Below are positions 54,876-63,496 of a stretch of 64,000 bases of DNA, piece by piece (within the stretch, counting starts at the first letter, position 1; every line of letters starts with the position of its first letter). A program made the position numbers and the translations under genes. This DNA is from Mycobacterium sp. 852002-40037_SCH5390672 (GTDB taxonomy: Bacteria > Actinomycetota > Actinomycetes > Mycobacteriales > Mycobacteriaceae): assembly GCF_001665875.1 (NCBI RefSeq), contig NZ_LZTA01000099.1:16455-80454 (forward strand), written 5' to 3'. Under the pieces are notes generated by a model, which was given only the letters and a program-made list of their open reading frames with translations, was not told the origin of the DNA and made no database searches.

Positions 54876-56516
54876 TCATCGATGCACTCGCAACGCGAGG
54901 TAGTACTCGTGCTGGCGGGCATTGTCGACGGTGTACCTCAACGCCGTCGCGAAGCCATCGTGGTCGGACTCCAGCCAGCGCTCGGTGCGCTGGTGCTGAA
55001 ACTCGGTCCACGACGGCACGGTGAACCTCTCGAGCACCGCGTCGGGGTCTCCGATGCCGTAGTACAGCCGCCAGCTGTGTCCACCGGTGCGCAGCCGCGA
55101 TCGCCGCACCGCGCTCATCGCCTCGACGAACTGTTGTCGTTTGTCCGCCGACACTCGATAGCGGACGACAACCAGGACCGGTCCGTCGTTAGGGCAGGGT
55201 TCAAAGACCATCATCGGCGACGGCCACGCCCGGGAGATGTCCCGGCTGAGTTTTCCGGTGGATGGCCGCAACGGCACAACGGCGACGCTGAGCGCGGCGG
55301 CGCCCAGCATTGCGGCCGACACAATCAGCGCGAGATCGAGCCCCGCCCGCGTGGCGATGGCGCCCCAGAGGTACGAGCCGAACGCCTGGGATCCCGTGAA
55401 AACCAGCAGATACACGGACAGTCCGCGGGCCCGAACCCATTGCGGCAGACTGAGTTGTGCCGATGCGTTCAACGTCGTCAAGGTGATCAGCCAGGTCATC
55501 CCGGACAACACCAGAAACGGTGCCGCCGCGGCGAAGGGCAGCCAGACCACCGCAAGCGGCGCAAGGGCGCACGCGGCGGCCGATATCGCCAGCAGCGCGT
55601 TGGGTGACGCCTTCTGGCGCAGCGGCGCCGGCACCGCGACGGCGAGCACCGCGCCGAAACCTATGGCTCCCAGCGCCACGCCGTAGCCGCCGGCTCCCAG
55701 GTGCCACCTGTCGGCGGCGGCGACCGGCAACAACGCCAAAAGCGCCGAGGCGGGAAACACGAAAATGGCCGTGCGCAAGAGAATTCTGCGAAATATCGGA
55801 CCGTTGGCGACGTACCGGAAGCCGCTGACGATGGCCTGGCTGAAATGTTCTCGTTCGACCGGTGGCTCTTGTCTGGGTCGTCGCCACGCCAGCAGCGCGA
55901 TGATGATTCCGGTGAAGGATATTGCGTTGATGGCGAAGACCGCTCCCGGGCCGGTCACCGCCAGCACCACGCCGCCGATCGCAGGCCCAACCACGCGGGC
56001 GACGTTCACCGAGACGCTGGCCAAGGTTGCGGCGGCCGGTATCTCGTCGCGGGTGACGACCTCCGGTTGAATGGCCTGCCACGCCGGCGCGGTCAGGGCG
56101 GAGGCGAAGCCGACGGCCAAGGTGAACAGCAACAGGGAGGTCGGGGTAAGGGTGCCGAGAAACGTCAGCGCCGCCAGGGCCAGCGTCACCAACACCGCGT
56201 AGGACTGCAGGAATATCAGCAGCCGCCGCCGGTCGAACAGGTCGGCGAGCGCCCCGGCGAACAATCCCAACAAAAGCGTCGGCCCCAGGCTCGCGGTCTG
56301 GACCAGTGCCACGATGACGGCACTACTGTGGTCTTCGATCAGGAACCATTGCGCGGCCACGCTTTGCATCCAGGTCCCGACGTTCGAGACGAACTGCGCG
56401 ACGAACAACGCGCGAAACACCCGATTGCGCATAGGCGCCCATGCCGACGCTTGTCCGTTTTCGGGATGCTCTGAAGCCGTCGGGGACGCCGGCAGACGCA
56501 GTTTCGGATCCGGCAT
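54876..56516 (-). CDS. MFS exporter (EntS-like) with a C-terminal ABM-like domain
   Basis: 546 residues. About 12 helices occupy residues 30-420, starting RVFRALFVAQFVSNVGTWMQSVAAQWFLI, with the inter-helix motif GLFAGALADLFDRRRLLIFLQ. This is the MFS_3/enterobactin-exporter group. A soluble tail of about 110 residues (VLVVVRYRVSADKRQQFVEAMSAVRRSRLRTGGHSWRLYYGIGDP) resembles a monooxygenase/ABM fold and is normal for a subset of these transporters. Substrate unknown. It follows the XRE-cupin regulator gene on the same strand by 65 bases. Confidence 0.9.
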   Translation of the reverse strand: MPDPKLRLPASPTASEHPENGQASAWAPMRNRVFRALFVAQFVSNVGTWMQSVAAQWFLIEDHSSAVIVALVQTASLGPTLLLGLFAGALADLFDRRRLLIFLQSYAVLVTLALAALTFLGTLTPTSLLLFTLAVGFASALTAPAWQAIQPEVVTRDEIPAAATLASVSVNVARVVGPAIGGVVLAVTGPGAVFAINAISFTGIIIALLAWRRPRQEPPVEREHFSQAIVSGFRYVANGPIFRRILLRTAIFVFPASALLALLPVAAADRWHLGAGGYGVALGAIGFGAVLAVAVPAPLRQKASPNALLAISAAACALAPLAVVWLPFAAAAPFLVLSGMTWLITLTTLNASAQLSLPQWVRARGLSVYLLVFTGSQAFGSYLWGAIATRAGLDLALIVSAAMLGAAALSVAVVPLRPSTGKLSRDISRAWPSPMMVFEPCPNDGPVLVVVRYRVSADKRQQFVEAMSAVRRSRLRTGGHSWRLYYGIGDPDAVLERFTVPSWTEFQHQRTERWLESDHDGFATALRYTVDNARQHEYYLALRVHR

Positions 56517-56581
56517 ACGGACAACGCCTTTCGCGTTCTGCGGTGAGGAAGAGGTGAGCGGGTTGGGTGGGGGATAGAAGT

Positions 56582-57133
56582 CTAAGACACGAACATGTCG
56601 GGGGTGCCGCGGCCGCCGGGCTCGACGTGCGCGACGACGACCACCTCGGCGCGTTCGGCGCCGACCGCCCGGATCTTATGGCTGACCGATGCGTCGAAAT
56701 AGGCGCTGTCGCCGGGGCCGAGTGAGAACGTCTGGTCCCCGTAGTCGAGTTCGATGGTTCCGGCGTGCACGAAGATGAATTCCTGGCCGGCATGCTCGGG
56801 ATGGGGATCGTCGGCCAGCTGCTCGGTCGGGCGAACCACGAACGGCGACATCGACTTTCCCAGCAGCGACGAGGCCAGCACCTGGTAGCGCTCACCCTCG
56901 GCGTTGCCGGTGGCACGCTCGACGGTGATCTTCTCCTGCGCCGCCTCCTCCGAGAACAGCCGCCCGACATCGACGTCGAGGGCCTTGGCGACCCTGAGGG
57001 CCACCGCGATTGACGGTGTGCTGCACCGACGTTCGATCTTGGACAGGTAGCTCTTGGTCAGTCCAGTCTGCTGGGCCAGCGCCTCCAGGGTGAGGCCGCG
57101 TTGCTTGCGGACCGCGCGCAGCAGTGCGGTCAC
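56582..57133 (-). CDS. XRE-family regulator with C-terminal cupin
   Basis: 183 residues. HTH_3 domain LLRAVRKQRGLTLEALAQQTGLTKSYLSKIERRCSTPSIAVALRVAKAL followed by a cupin (EFIFVHAGTIELDYGDQTFSLGPGDSAYFDASVSHKIRAVG) that would bind a small ligand. Such regulators usually control the adjacent catabolic or transport genes. It is divergent from the class II aldolase gene, with 76 bases between them holding palindromes, and is likely to control both directions. Confidence 0.9.
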   Translation of the reverse strand: MTALLRAVRKQRGLTLEALAQQTGLTKSYLSKIERRCSTPSIAVALRVAKALDVDVGRLFSEEAAQEKITVERATGNAEGERYQVLASSLLGKSMSPFVVRPTEQLADDPHPEHAGQEFIFVHAGTIELDYGDQTFSLGPGDSAYFDASVSHKIRAVGAERAEVVVVAHVEPGGRGTPDMFVS

Positions 57134-57148
57134 GGGTCACCCCTCTCA

Positions 57149-57184
57149 TGACACAAGGTTTCCTATAGTGATACTATTGTGTCA
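57149..57184. promoter_or_regulatory. Shared operator region between the XRE-cupin and aldolase genes
   Basis: Outer arms TGACACAA (57149-57156) and TTGTGTCA (57177-57184) are a perfect inverted repeat 20 bases apart. Within lies ATAGT-GAT-ACTAT (57165-57177). TATAGT (57164-57169) can be a plus-strand -10 and TAGTAT a minus-strand -10. A regulator bound here could control both divergent transcripts. Confidence 0.6.
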
Positions 57185-57209
57185 CACGTTCGCCCCGAGG
57201 GAGCCGGTT

Positions 57210-57995
57210 ATGGCCAGCACGTTCACCGATTCGAAATCCGATTTGATGCGCCGGGCTGCCGAGCAGCTGACGGCGAACGTCGCCGATTCGCAGTTGACCA
57301 CGCGTCAGAAGCTGGCTTTGACCTGCCGGGCGCTCTTCGACGCCGGGCATGACTCCGGGCTGGCCGGACAGATCACCGCCCGCGCCGAGACGCAGGGCAC
57401 CTACTACACCCAGCGCCTCGGCCTGGGGTTCGACGAGATCACCGACGACAACCTGCTCCTGGTCGACGAGGACCTCAACGTCCTGGACGGGGACGGAATC
57501 GCGAACCCCGCCAACCGTTTTCACAGCTGGATCTATCGCGCCCGGCCCGACGTCCAGTGCATCGTGCACACCCACGCCTTTCACGTGGCGGCACTGTCGA
57601 TGCTGGAAGTCCCGCTGATCGTCTCCCACATGGACACCACACCGCTGTACGACGACTGCGCGTTTCTGCCCAACTGGCCGGGCGTGCCGGTCGGCAACGA
57701 AGAAGGGGAGATCATCACCGCAGCCCTTGGCGACAAGAAGGCCGTCCTGCTGGCGCATCACGGTCACGTCATCGCCGGTGCCAGCGTCGAGGAGGCGTGC
57801 TCGTTGTCGATCCTCATCGAGCGCGCCGCCAAACTGCAGCTGACCGCCATGGCCGCCGGCGCCGTCAAAGAACTCCCCGAAGAACTGGCACGCGAGGCCC
57901 ACGACTGGACGCTGTCACCGCAACGCAGCCGCGCCAACTTCGCCTACTACGCCCGCCGGGCCCTGGCCCGGCATCCCGACGTGTTGACCCGCTGA
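57210..57995 (+). CDS. Class II aldolase/adducin-family protein
   Basis: 261 residues from ATG at 57210. Zinc-binding histidines are in CIVHTHAFHVAALSM and VLLAHHGHVIAGASVEEAC; the phosphate-binding N-terminal loop SGLAGQITARAE fits the family, with Glu in EEGEIITAALG as the likely base. Similar proteins act as fuculose-phosphate aldolases or decarboxylases. Following DapA-like lyase and XRE-cupin regulator suggest a small catabolic operon for a sugar acid or aromatic compound; the substrate cannot be read from sequence. Confidence 0.88.
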   Translation: MASTFTDSKSDLMRRAAEQLTANVADSQLTTRQKLALTCRALFDAGHDSGLAGQITARAETQGTYYTQRLGLGFDEITDDNLLLVDEDLNVLDGDGIANPANRFHSWIYRARPDVQCIVHTHAFHVAALSMLEVPLIVSHMDTTPLYDDCAFLPNWPGVPVGNEEGEIITAALGDKKAVLLAHHGHVIAGASVEEACSLSILIERAAKLQLTAMAAGAVKELPEELAREAHDWTLSPQRSRANFAYYARRALARHPDVLTR

Positions 57996-58032
57996 ACCCG
58001 TTAGCCGCCAACCTAATTCCGAGGAGCCCGCT

Positions 58033-58914
58033 GTGGCGCAAACGCCCGAGCCCAAGATCCACGGCATCATCGCCTACCCGGTAACCCCGTTTTCCGGCGA
58101 GGGAATCGACACCGAACGCCTGGCCGCGCTGGTCGAGCGGCTGGTGTCCGCCGACGTTCATGCGATCGCGCCGCTGGGCAGCACCGGCGAACTGGCGTAC
58201 CTCGAGGAACCCGAATTCGACACGGTCGTCGACACGACCATCGCCACCGTCGCCGGCCGCGTCCCGGTGATCGTCGGGGTGTCAGATGTGACCACCGCCA
58301 AGACCATTCGGCGCGCCACCTACGCGCAGCAGGCCGGGGCCGACGCGGTGATGATCCTGCCGGTCTCCTACTGGAAACTCGCCGAGCGGGAGATCTTCCA
58401 GCATTACCAGAGCATCAGCGACGCCATCTCCATCCCGATCATGGCCTACAACAACCCGGCCACCAGCGGTGTCGACATGCCGCCCGAGCTGCTGGTCCGG
58501 ATGTTCGAAGGCATCGACAACGTCACCATGGTCAAGGAATCCACCGGTGACCTGACGCGCATGCAGCGCATCGCCGAACTGTCCGGCAACCGGCTGCCCT
58601 TCTACAACGGCAGCAACCCGCTGGTGCTCGACGCCTTGACGGCCGGAGCCTCCGGATGGTGCACGGCCGCACCGAATCTGCGGCCACAGCCCTGCATCGA
58701 CCTGTACGAGGCGGTGCGCGCACAAGACCTCGACACCGCGCAGAAGCTCTACGACGATCTCAGGCCGCTACTCACCTTCATCGTCGCGGGCGGACTGGCC
58801 ACCACCGTGAAGGCCGGCCTGGAGCTGCTCGATTTCCCGGTCGGAGACCCGCGCGCGCCGCTGCTTCCGCTCGACGAGCAGGGCCGCGCCGAGCTGCGGG
58901 GCCTGCTGGCCTAG
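58033..58914 (+). CDS. DapA/NanA-family lyase
   Basis: 293-residue (beta/alpha)8 Schiff-base aldolase. LGSTGELAYL is the carboxylate-binding GSTGE motif, MAYNNPATSG holds the catalytic Tyr, and MVKESTGDLTRM the Schiff-base Lys near 167. True DapA is expected elsewhere in the chromosome, and context with a class II aldolase and MFS exporter points to a catabolic relative. GTG at 58033 has GAGGAG upstream, 37 bases after the aldolase stop. Confidence 0.88.
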   Translation: MAQTPEPKIHGIIAYPVTPFSGEGIDTERLAALVERLVSADVHAIAPLGSTGELAYLEEPEFDTVVDTTIATVAGRVPVIVGVSDVTTAKTIRRATYAQQAGADAVMILPVSYWKLAEREIFQHYQSISDAISIPIMAYNNPATSGVDMPPELLVRMFEGIDNVTMVKESTGDLTRMQRIAELSGNRLPFYNGSNPLVLDALTAGASGWCTAAPNLRPQPCIDLYEAVRAQDLDTAQKLYDDLRPLLTFIVAGGLATTVKAGLELLDFPVGDPRAPLLPLDEQGRAELRGLLA

Positions 58915-58921
58915 CTCGGGC

Positions 58922-59799
58922 TAACCCAAGTCGGGCGCCGAGAAGGTGTCACACTTCTTCGGGTCACCGGTCTGGTACCCGATGGTGAACCACTTCTGGC
59001 GCTGTTCCGACGAGCCGTGCGTCCAGGACTCGGGACTGACCCGCCCGGTGGATTCCTTCTGGATGCGGTCATCTCCGACCGAGGCCGCGGCCGAGAGGGC
59101 GTCGGAAATGTCCTTGTCGCTCAACGGTTCCAGGTACGGGACGCCGGTGCTCTCCTGCTTGACCGTGGAGGCGTAGTGCGCCCAGATGCCGGCGTAGCAG
59201 TCGGCCTGCAACTCGGTGCGCACGCCGTTGCCGCCGGCGCCCTGCGCACCCTGCTGCGAGCGCCCGAGCAGACCCTGCAGCTGCTGCACATGGTGGCCGT
59301 ATTCGTGGGCGACCACATACTCCTGGGCGAACGGCCCACCGCTGGAACCGAATCGATCGACCAGCTCTTGGAAGAAGTCGGTGTCGAAGTACGCCGTCTG
59401 GTCGACCGGGCAGTAGAACGGCCCGACCGCGGTGGTGGCCGCCCCGCAGCCGGTGCTCACCCGGCCGGTGAACAGCCGGACGTGGGGGCGGGTGTAACCC
59501 GGCAGCAGCTGATGCCACACCGCGTCCACCGAGTTGCCGGTGGCGACCACGCGGCATTGCACGTACTTGTTGGCGTCGGCGCCGGTCTTGCACTGGCTCA
59601 GGTCGAAGCCGGGCGCCGAGTAGCCGCCGGTGTTGGTCTGCTGCTGGTTCATGACCCGGCCGGGGTCGACGCCCAGAAACAGCGCCCCGATCAGAATGAG
59701 CAGCCCGAGGCCGCCACCCCCGACGGCCATTCCCATTCCGCCCCCACCGGACGAGGACGCGGTGCTGGTATCGATCTGCATGCCCTCGTTGAAGGTCAT
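58922..59799 (-). CDS. Zinc metallopeptidase, YpfJ family (Rv2575-like)
   Basis: 292 residues. N-terminal glycine-rich MFNEG-type region and one membrane helix (GGLGLLILIGALFLGV), then an outer domain with VWHQLLPGYTRPHVRLFTGRVSTGCGAA, CPVDQTAYFDTDFFQEL, and the zinc site AQEYVVAHEYGHHVQQLQGL (HExxH near residue 166) with the third ligand Glu in RTELQADCYAGIWAHY. Family members are called neutral zinc metallopeptidases; substrates unknown. Convergent with the DapA-like gene. Confidence 0.92.
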
Positions 59800-59808
59800 G
59801 ACGCGCTC

Positions 59809-60306
59809 CTAACGTTGCCGGGTCGCAAGGGAGTCGGTGTAGCTGCGCAGGTTTCGCAGGTAGCGGCGCAGGGCCAGGTTCAGCAGCGGCCCCACCACGA
59901 CCATCGCCAGCTTCGCCGGTCCGGTCGGTTTCTGGGCCATGGTCCACGTCAGCCGGCAGCCGCCCGGGATGACCTCGACCCGGTAATCCTCGGCGAAGGC
60001 CGCCACGGATCGAGTCGAGCATTCATTGAAGCGAAAAGCCATGTGCGTGAACGGTTCCCAGGCAAGGAATTCCTCGTTGCCGACGATGCCGCCGCGCATC
60101 TCGACGATGCGGGTGGTCCCGACACCGCGCGGCTCGGGACTGGTCCAGGTCACCTTCGTGATCACCTTCGCCCAACGCGGCCAGGACTGGGCATCGGAAA
60201 GCACCTCGAACAGCTGCTCGGGGGTGATGGCGAGGTCGACGCTGTTGCTGAACCGGAAGGGTGCGGTGTCGGTGAAGCCCGTATCGACGCGCTCGCAGGG
60301 GAACAT
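59809..60306 (-). CDS. SRPBCC-family protein (Rv2574-like)
   Basis: 165 residues. The START/SRPBCC fold is suggested by FRFSNSVDLAITPEQLFEVLSDAQSWPRWAKVITKVTWTS at the N terminus and RVEVIPGGCRLTWTMAQ in the middle, with a basic C-terminal helix LNLALRRYLRNLRSYTDSL. It binds an unknown lipid or hydrophobic compound. It ends nine bases upstream of the metallopeptidase start, so the two genes are probably co-transcribed on the minus strand. Confidence 0.87.
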   Translation of the reverse strand: MFPCERVDTGFTDTAPFRFSNSVDLAITPEQLFEVLSDAQSWPRWAKVITKVTWTSPEPRGVGTTRIVEMRGGIVGNEEFLAWEPFTHMAFRFNECSTRSVAAFAEDYRVEVIPGGCRLTWTMAQKPTGPAKLAMVVVGPLLNLALRRYLRNLRSYTDSLATRQR

Positions 60307-60315
60307 GAAATTAAT

Positions 60316-61215
60316 CTAGCCGGGGCCATCGCTGGCCGCGGCCAGTAAGGGCACTATGACGTCGCTGATCGGCGTGGCCAGGCCGTGGACCCGGCCTTTG
60401 CGAAGGATCACGCCGTTGCGGATGTCCCATTCCATCGGCCGCTGCTGTTCGGCGTCGGTCAGGATGGACGTGCTCATGTCCTCGGCAACGTTGCGAAACA
60501 TGTCGACCAACTCGTCGACCACGCCGTCGGCCAGCCGGGCACCCTCGGCCCGCGCGACGGCAAGGCACTCGGCGACATAGCGCCGCGACAGCGCGGCGAC
60601 ATCGTCCCGGCGGAACATCCCGGACCGCCGCCGCGACAGCGCCATGAACCCGGCCAGTGCGTTGGTGAGCAGCTTGCGCCAGACCGCGGTGATGATGTCG
60701 GGGTCGCAGTCCACCCGGCATCCCGCGTCGCGCAGCAGTTCGGCAACGGCCTGTCCGGAGGGCCCGCTGGGCAGGACCAGCGCCGCCTCGCTGCGCAATC
60801 GCACCCACCCCTCGGGCTGGGTCTGGGCCGAGTACCACACGATCCCGGGGATGACGGGGGACAGCGGGCAGTGCGGCTGCACCTGCTCGACCTGCTCGAC
60901 GCCGTTTTGCAGCACCACGACGATGGTGTGGACGTCGCACAGCCGGGCCAGCCAGCCGGCGGCCGCCTCGTTCTGGGTGGCCTTGACGGCCAGCAACACC
61001 ACGTCCGCCGGCGCGGTCACCTCGGCGGGATCGGTGTGCACGGGACCGGGGACGACGATCGGGTCGGCGCCGTCGGGCCGCAGTTCGATGGTGTCGCGCG
61101 GGGTGCGTCCGCATACCACGACCGAATGGCCCGCCCGGTACAGCAGCGCGGCGGCCGTCGTGCCGACGGCGCCGGGACCGACCAGGGCGATGTTGGTAGC
61201 AGCGTCTGTGGCGAT
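60316..61215 (-). CDS. Ketopantoate reductase-like protein without a canonical start codon (Rv2573-like)
   Basis: About 299 residues. The frame holds the Rossmann motif NIALVGPGAVGTTAAALLYRAGHSVVVCGR, ALLAVKATQ-type segment VVLLAVKATQNEAAAGWL, and the substrate-binding WRKLLTNALAGFMALSRRR and ARAEGARL parts of PanE. No ATG, GTG or TTG occurs in frame between the upstream aspS region and residue 33. A strong AAAGGAGG (61236-61229) is correctly spaced for a GTG at 61220, but that GTG is in another frame. ATC at 61215 occupies the expected start. See findings for the alternatives. Confidence 0.75.
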   Translation of the reverse strand: MATDAATNIALVGPGAVGTTAAALLYRAGHSVVVCGRTPRDTIELRPDGADPIVVPGPVHTDPAEVTAPADVVLLAVKATQNEAAAGWLARLCDVHTIVVVLQNGVEQVEQVQPHCPLSPVIPGIVWYSAQTQPEGWVRLRSEAALVLPSGPSGQAVAELLRDAGCRVDCDPDIITAVWRKLLTNALAGFMALSRRRSGMFRRDDVAALSRRYVAECLAVARAEGARLADGVVDELVDMFRNVAEDMSTSILTDAEQQRPMEWDIRNGVILRKGRVHGLATPISDVIVPLLAAASDGPG

Positions 61216-61277
61216 GCCACCGAAATTACCTCCTTTAGACTGGGCACTCGTTCTGGCCAGGTGAAGAGGAGTGTTTT

Positions 61278-63053
61278 GTGCTGCGCAGTCATGCCGCGGG
61301 TTCGCTGAGGAGTCGCGACGCCGGGCAGCAGGTGACGCTGGCGGGCTGGGTGGCCCGCCGCCGCGACCACGGCGGCGTCATCTTCATCGACCTGCGCGAC
61401 GCCTCCGGGATCGCCCAGGTGGTGTTTCGCGCTGAGGACGTGCTGGCCCAGGCGCACCGGCTGCGCGCCGAGTTCTGTGTCGCGGTCACCGGTGTGGTCG
61501 AGATCCGCCCGGAAGGCAACGCCAACCCCGAGATCGCCACCGGCGAGATCGAGATCAACGCCACCTCGCTGACGGTGCTGGGGGAGAGCGCGCCGCTGCC
61601 GTTCCAGCTCGACGAGCCCGCAGGCGAGGAGCTGCGGCTGAAATATCGCTACCTGGACCTGCGCCGCGACGGCCCGGCCGAAGCAATCCGCTTGCGCTCC
61701 AAGGTGAATGCCGCCGCGCGTTCGGTGCTCGCGCAGCATGACTTCGTCGAAATCGAAACCCCGACGATTACCCGCTCGACCCCGGAGGGGGCGCGCGACT
61801 TCCTGGTGCCCGCCCGCCTGCACCCCGGCTCGTTCTACGCCCTGCCGCAGAGCCCGCAGCTGTTCAAGCAGCTGTTGATGGTGGCCGGCATGGAGCGCTA
61901 CTACCAGATCGCCCGCTGCTACCGCGACGAGGATTTCCGCGCCGATCGCCAACCGGAGTTCACCCAGCTCGACATGGAGATGAGCTTCGTCGACGCCGAG
62001 GACATCATCGCCATTTCCGAGGAGATCCTGTCCTCGTTGTGGGCGTTGATCGGCTACCGGATTCCGACGCCGATCCCGCGGATCAGCTATGCCGACGCGA
62101 TGCGACGATTCGGTTCCGACAAGCCCGACATGCGCTTCTCGCTCGAGCTCGTCGACTGTACAGAGTTCTTCAAAGACACCACATTTCGCGTCTTCCAGGC
62201 ACCGTACGTCGGCGCGGTGGTGATGCCCGGCGGGGCGTCGCAGCCGCGGCGCACGCTGGACGGCTGGCAGGAGTGGGCCAAGCAGCGCGGTCACCGCGGA
62301 CTGGCCTACGTGCTGATCGCCGACGACGGCACGCTGGGCGGTCCGGTCGCCAAGAACCTTTCCGACGCCGAACGCGACGGGTTGGCCGCGCAGGTCGGGG
62401 CCAAGCCGGGGGATTGCGTCTTCTTCTCGGCGGGCCCGGCCAAGCCGTCGCGGGCACTGCTGGGAGCGGCCCGCGGTGAGATCGCCCACCGGCTGGGCAT
62501 GATCGATCCCGACGCCTGGGCGTTCGTCTGGGTGGTGGACCCGCCGCTGTTCGAGCCCGCCGGCGACGCGACCGCCGCCGGTGACGTCGCGGTCGGATCG
62601 GGGGCGTGGACCGCCGTGCATCACGCGTTCACCTCACCCAAGTCCGGCCACGAGAGCGCCATCGAGACCGATACCGGCAACGTGCTCGCCGACGCCTACG
62701 ACATCGTCTGCAACGGCAACGAGATCGGTGGTGGCTCGATTCGTATCCACCGCCGCGACATCCAGGAGCGGGTCTTCGCGGTGATGGGCCTGGACCACGC
62801 CGAGGCCGAAGAAAAATTCGGATTCCTGTTGGAGGCGTTCACCTTTGGCGCGCCACCACACGGCGGGATCGCGTTCGGCTGGGACCGGATCAACGCGCTG
62901 CTGTCCGGGGTCGACTCCATCCGTGAGGTGATCGCCTTCCCGAAGACCGGCGGCGGCGTCGACCCGCTCACCGAAGCGCCGGCGCCGATCACGGCCCAGC
63001 AGCGCAAGGAGTCCGGAATAGACGCCAAACCCGACAAGGTTGACCGGGCATGA
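61278..63053 (+). CDS. aspS: Aspartyl-tRNA synthetase
   Basis: 591-residue class IIb synthetase. N-terminal OB fold (QVTLAGWVARRRDHGGVIFIDLRDASGIAQVVF), catalytic core with YALPQSPQLFKQLLMVAGMERYYQIARCYRDEDFRADRQPEFTQLDMEMSF (motif 2) and FGAPPHGGIAFGWDRINALL (motif 3), with the bacterial GAD insertion between them. In M. tuberculosis the enzyme is non-discriminating and works with GatCAB; the same is likely here. GTG at 61278 has GAGGAG eight bases upstream. Overlaps the next gene by four bases. Confidence 0.97.
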   Translation: MLRSHAAGSLRSRDAGQQVTLAGWVARRRDHGGVIFIDLRDASGIAQVVFRAEDVLAQAHRLRAEFCVAVTGVVEIRPEGNANPEIATGEIEINATSLTVLGESAPLPFQLDEPAGEELRLKYRYLDLRRDGPAEAIRLRSKVNAAARSVLAQHDFVEIETPTITRSTPEGARDFLVPARLHPGSFYALPQSPQLFKQLLMVAGMERYYQIARCYRDEDFRADRQPEFTQLDMEMSFVDAEDIIAISEEILSSLWALIGYRIPTPIPRISYADAMRRFGSDKPDMRFSLELVDCTEFFKDTTFRVFQAPYVGAVVMPGGASQPRRTLDGWQEWAKQRGHRGLAYVLIADDGTLGGPVAKNLSDAERDGLAAQVGAKPGDCVFFSAGPAKPSRALLGAARGEIAHRLGMIDPDAWAFVWVVDPPLFEPAGDATAAGDVAVGSGAWTAVHHAFTSPKSGHESAIETDTGNVLADAYDIVCNGNEIGGGSIRIHRRDIQERVFAVMGLDHAEAEEKFGFLLEAFTFGAPPHGGIAFGWDRINALLSGVDSIREVIAFPKTGGGVDPLTEAPAPITAQQRKESGIDAKPDKVDRA

Positions 63054-63493
63054 CCGAAACACCTGACGCAGAGACCGTCAACGATTTCAACGAGAAGATC
63101 ATCGCGGAGTTCCGCGCCAACGACGGCAAGGTCGGCGGCCAGTTCGCCGACGCCAACCTGCTGCTGCTCCACACGACCGGCGCCAAGTCGGGCCAACCCC
63201 GGGTGTCGCCGCTGGCCTATTTCGACATCGACGGCAAGCTCGTCATCATCGGCTCCTTCGCCGGCGCGCCCAAGGACCCGGCCTGGGTGCACAACCTGCG
63301 GGCCAACCCCCGGGGACGCGTCGAGATCGGCGCCGCGCCGGGAGTGCGTGCGTTCGACGTGACCGCGCACGAGCTGCCCGCAGACGAGCGCGCCGCGCTC
63401 TTCGGCAAAGTCACCGCCGTCGCGCCCGGCTTCGCCGAATACCAGGCCAAGACCACCCGGGTGATTCCGCTGTTCGAGTTAATCCGGACGTAG
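63050..63493 (+). CDS. F420/FMN-dependent FDOR (Ddn-like) protein
   Basis: 147 residues. The split-barrel flavin/deazaflavin oxidoreductase-A family is marked by EFRANDGKVGGQFADANLLLLHTTGAKSGQPRVSPLAYF and GSFAGAPKDPAWVHNLRANPRGRVEIG, near identical in pattern to Ddn (Rv3547) and Rv1558. It would use F420H2 as hydride donor; substrate (menaquinone, nitro or other) unknown. ATG overlaps the aspS stop. Confidence 0.92.
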   Translation: MTETPDAETVNDFNEKIIAEFRANDGKVGGQFADANLLLLHTTGAKSGQPRVSPLAYFDIDGKLVIIGSFAGAPKDPAWVHNLRANPRGRVEIGAAPGVRAFDVTAHELPADERAALFGKVTAVAPGFAEYQAKTTRVIPLFELIRT

Positions 63494-63496
63494 CCG

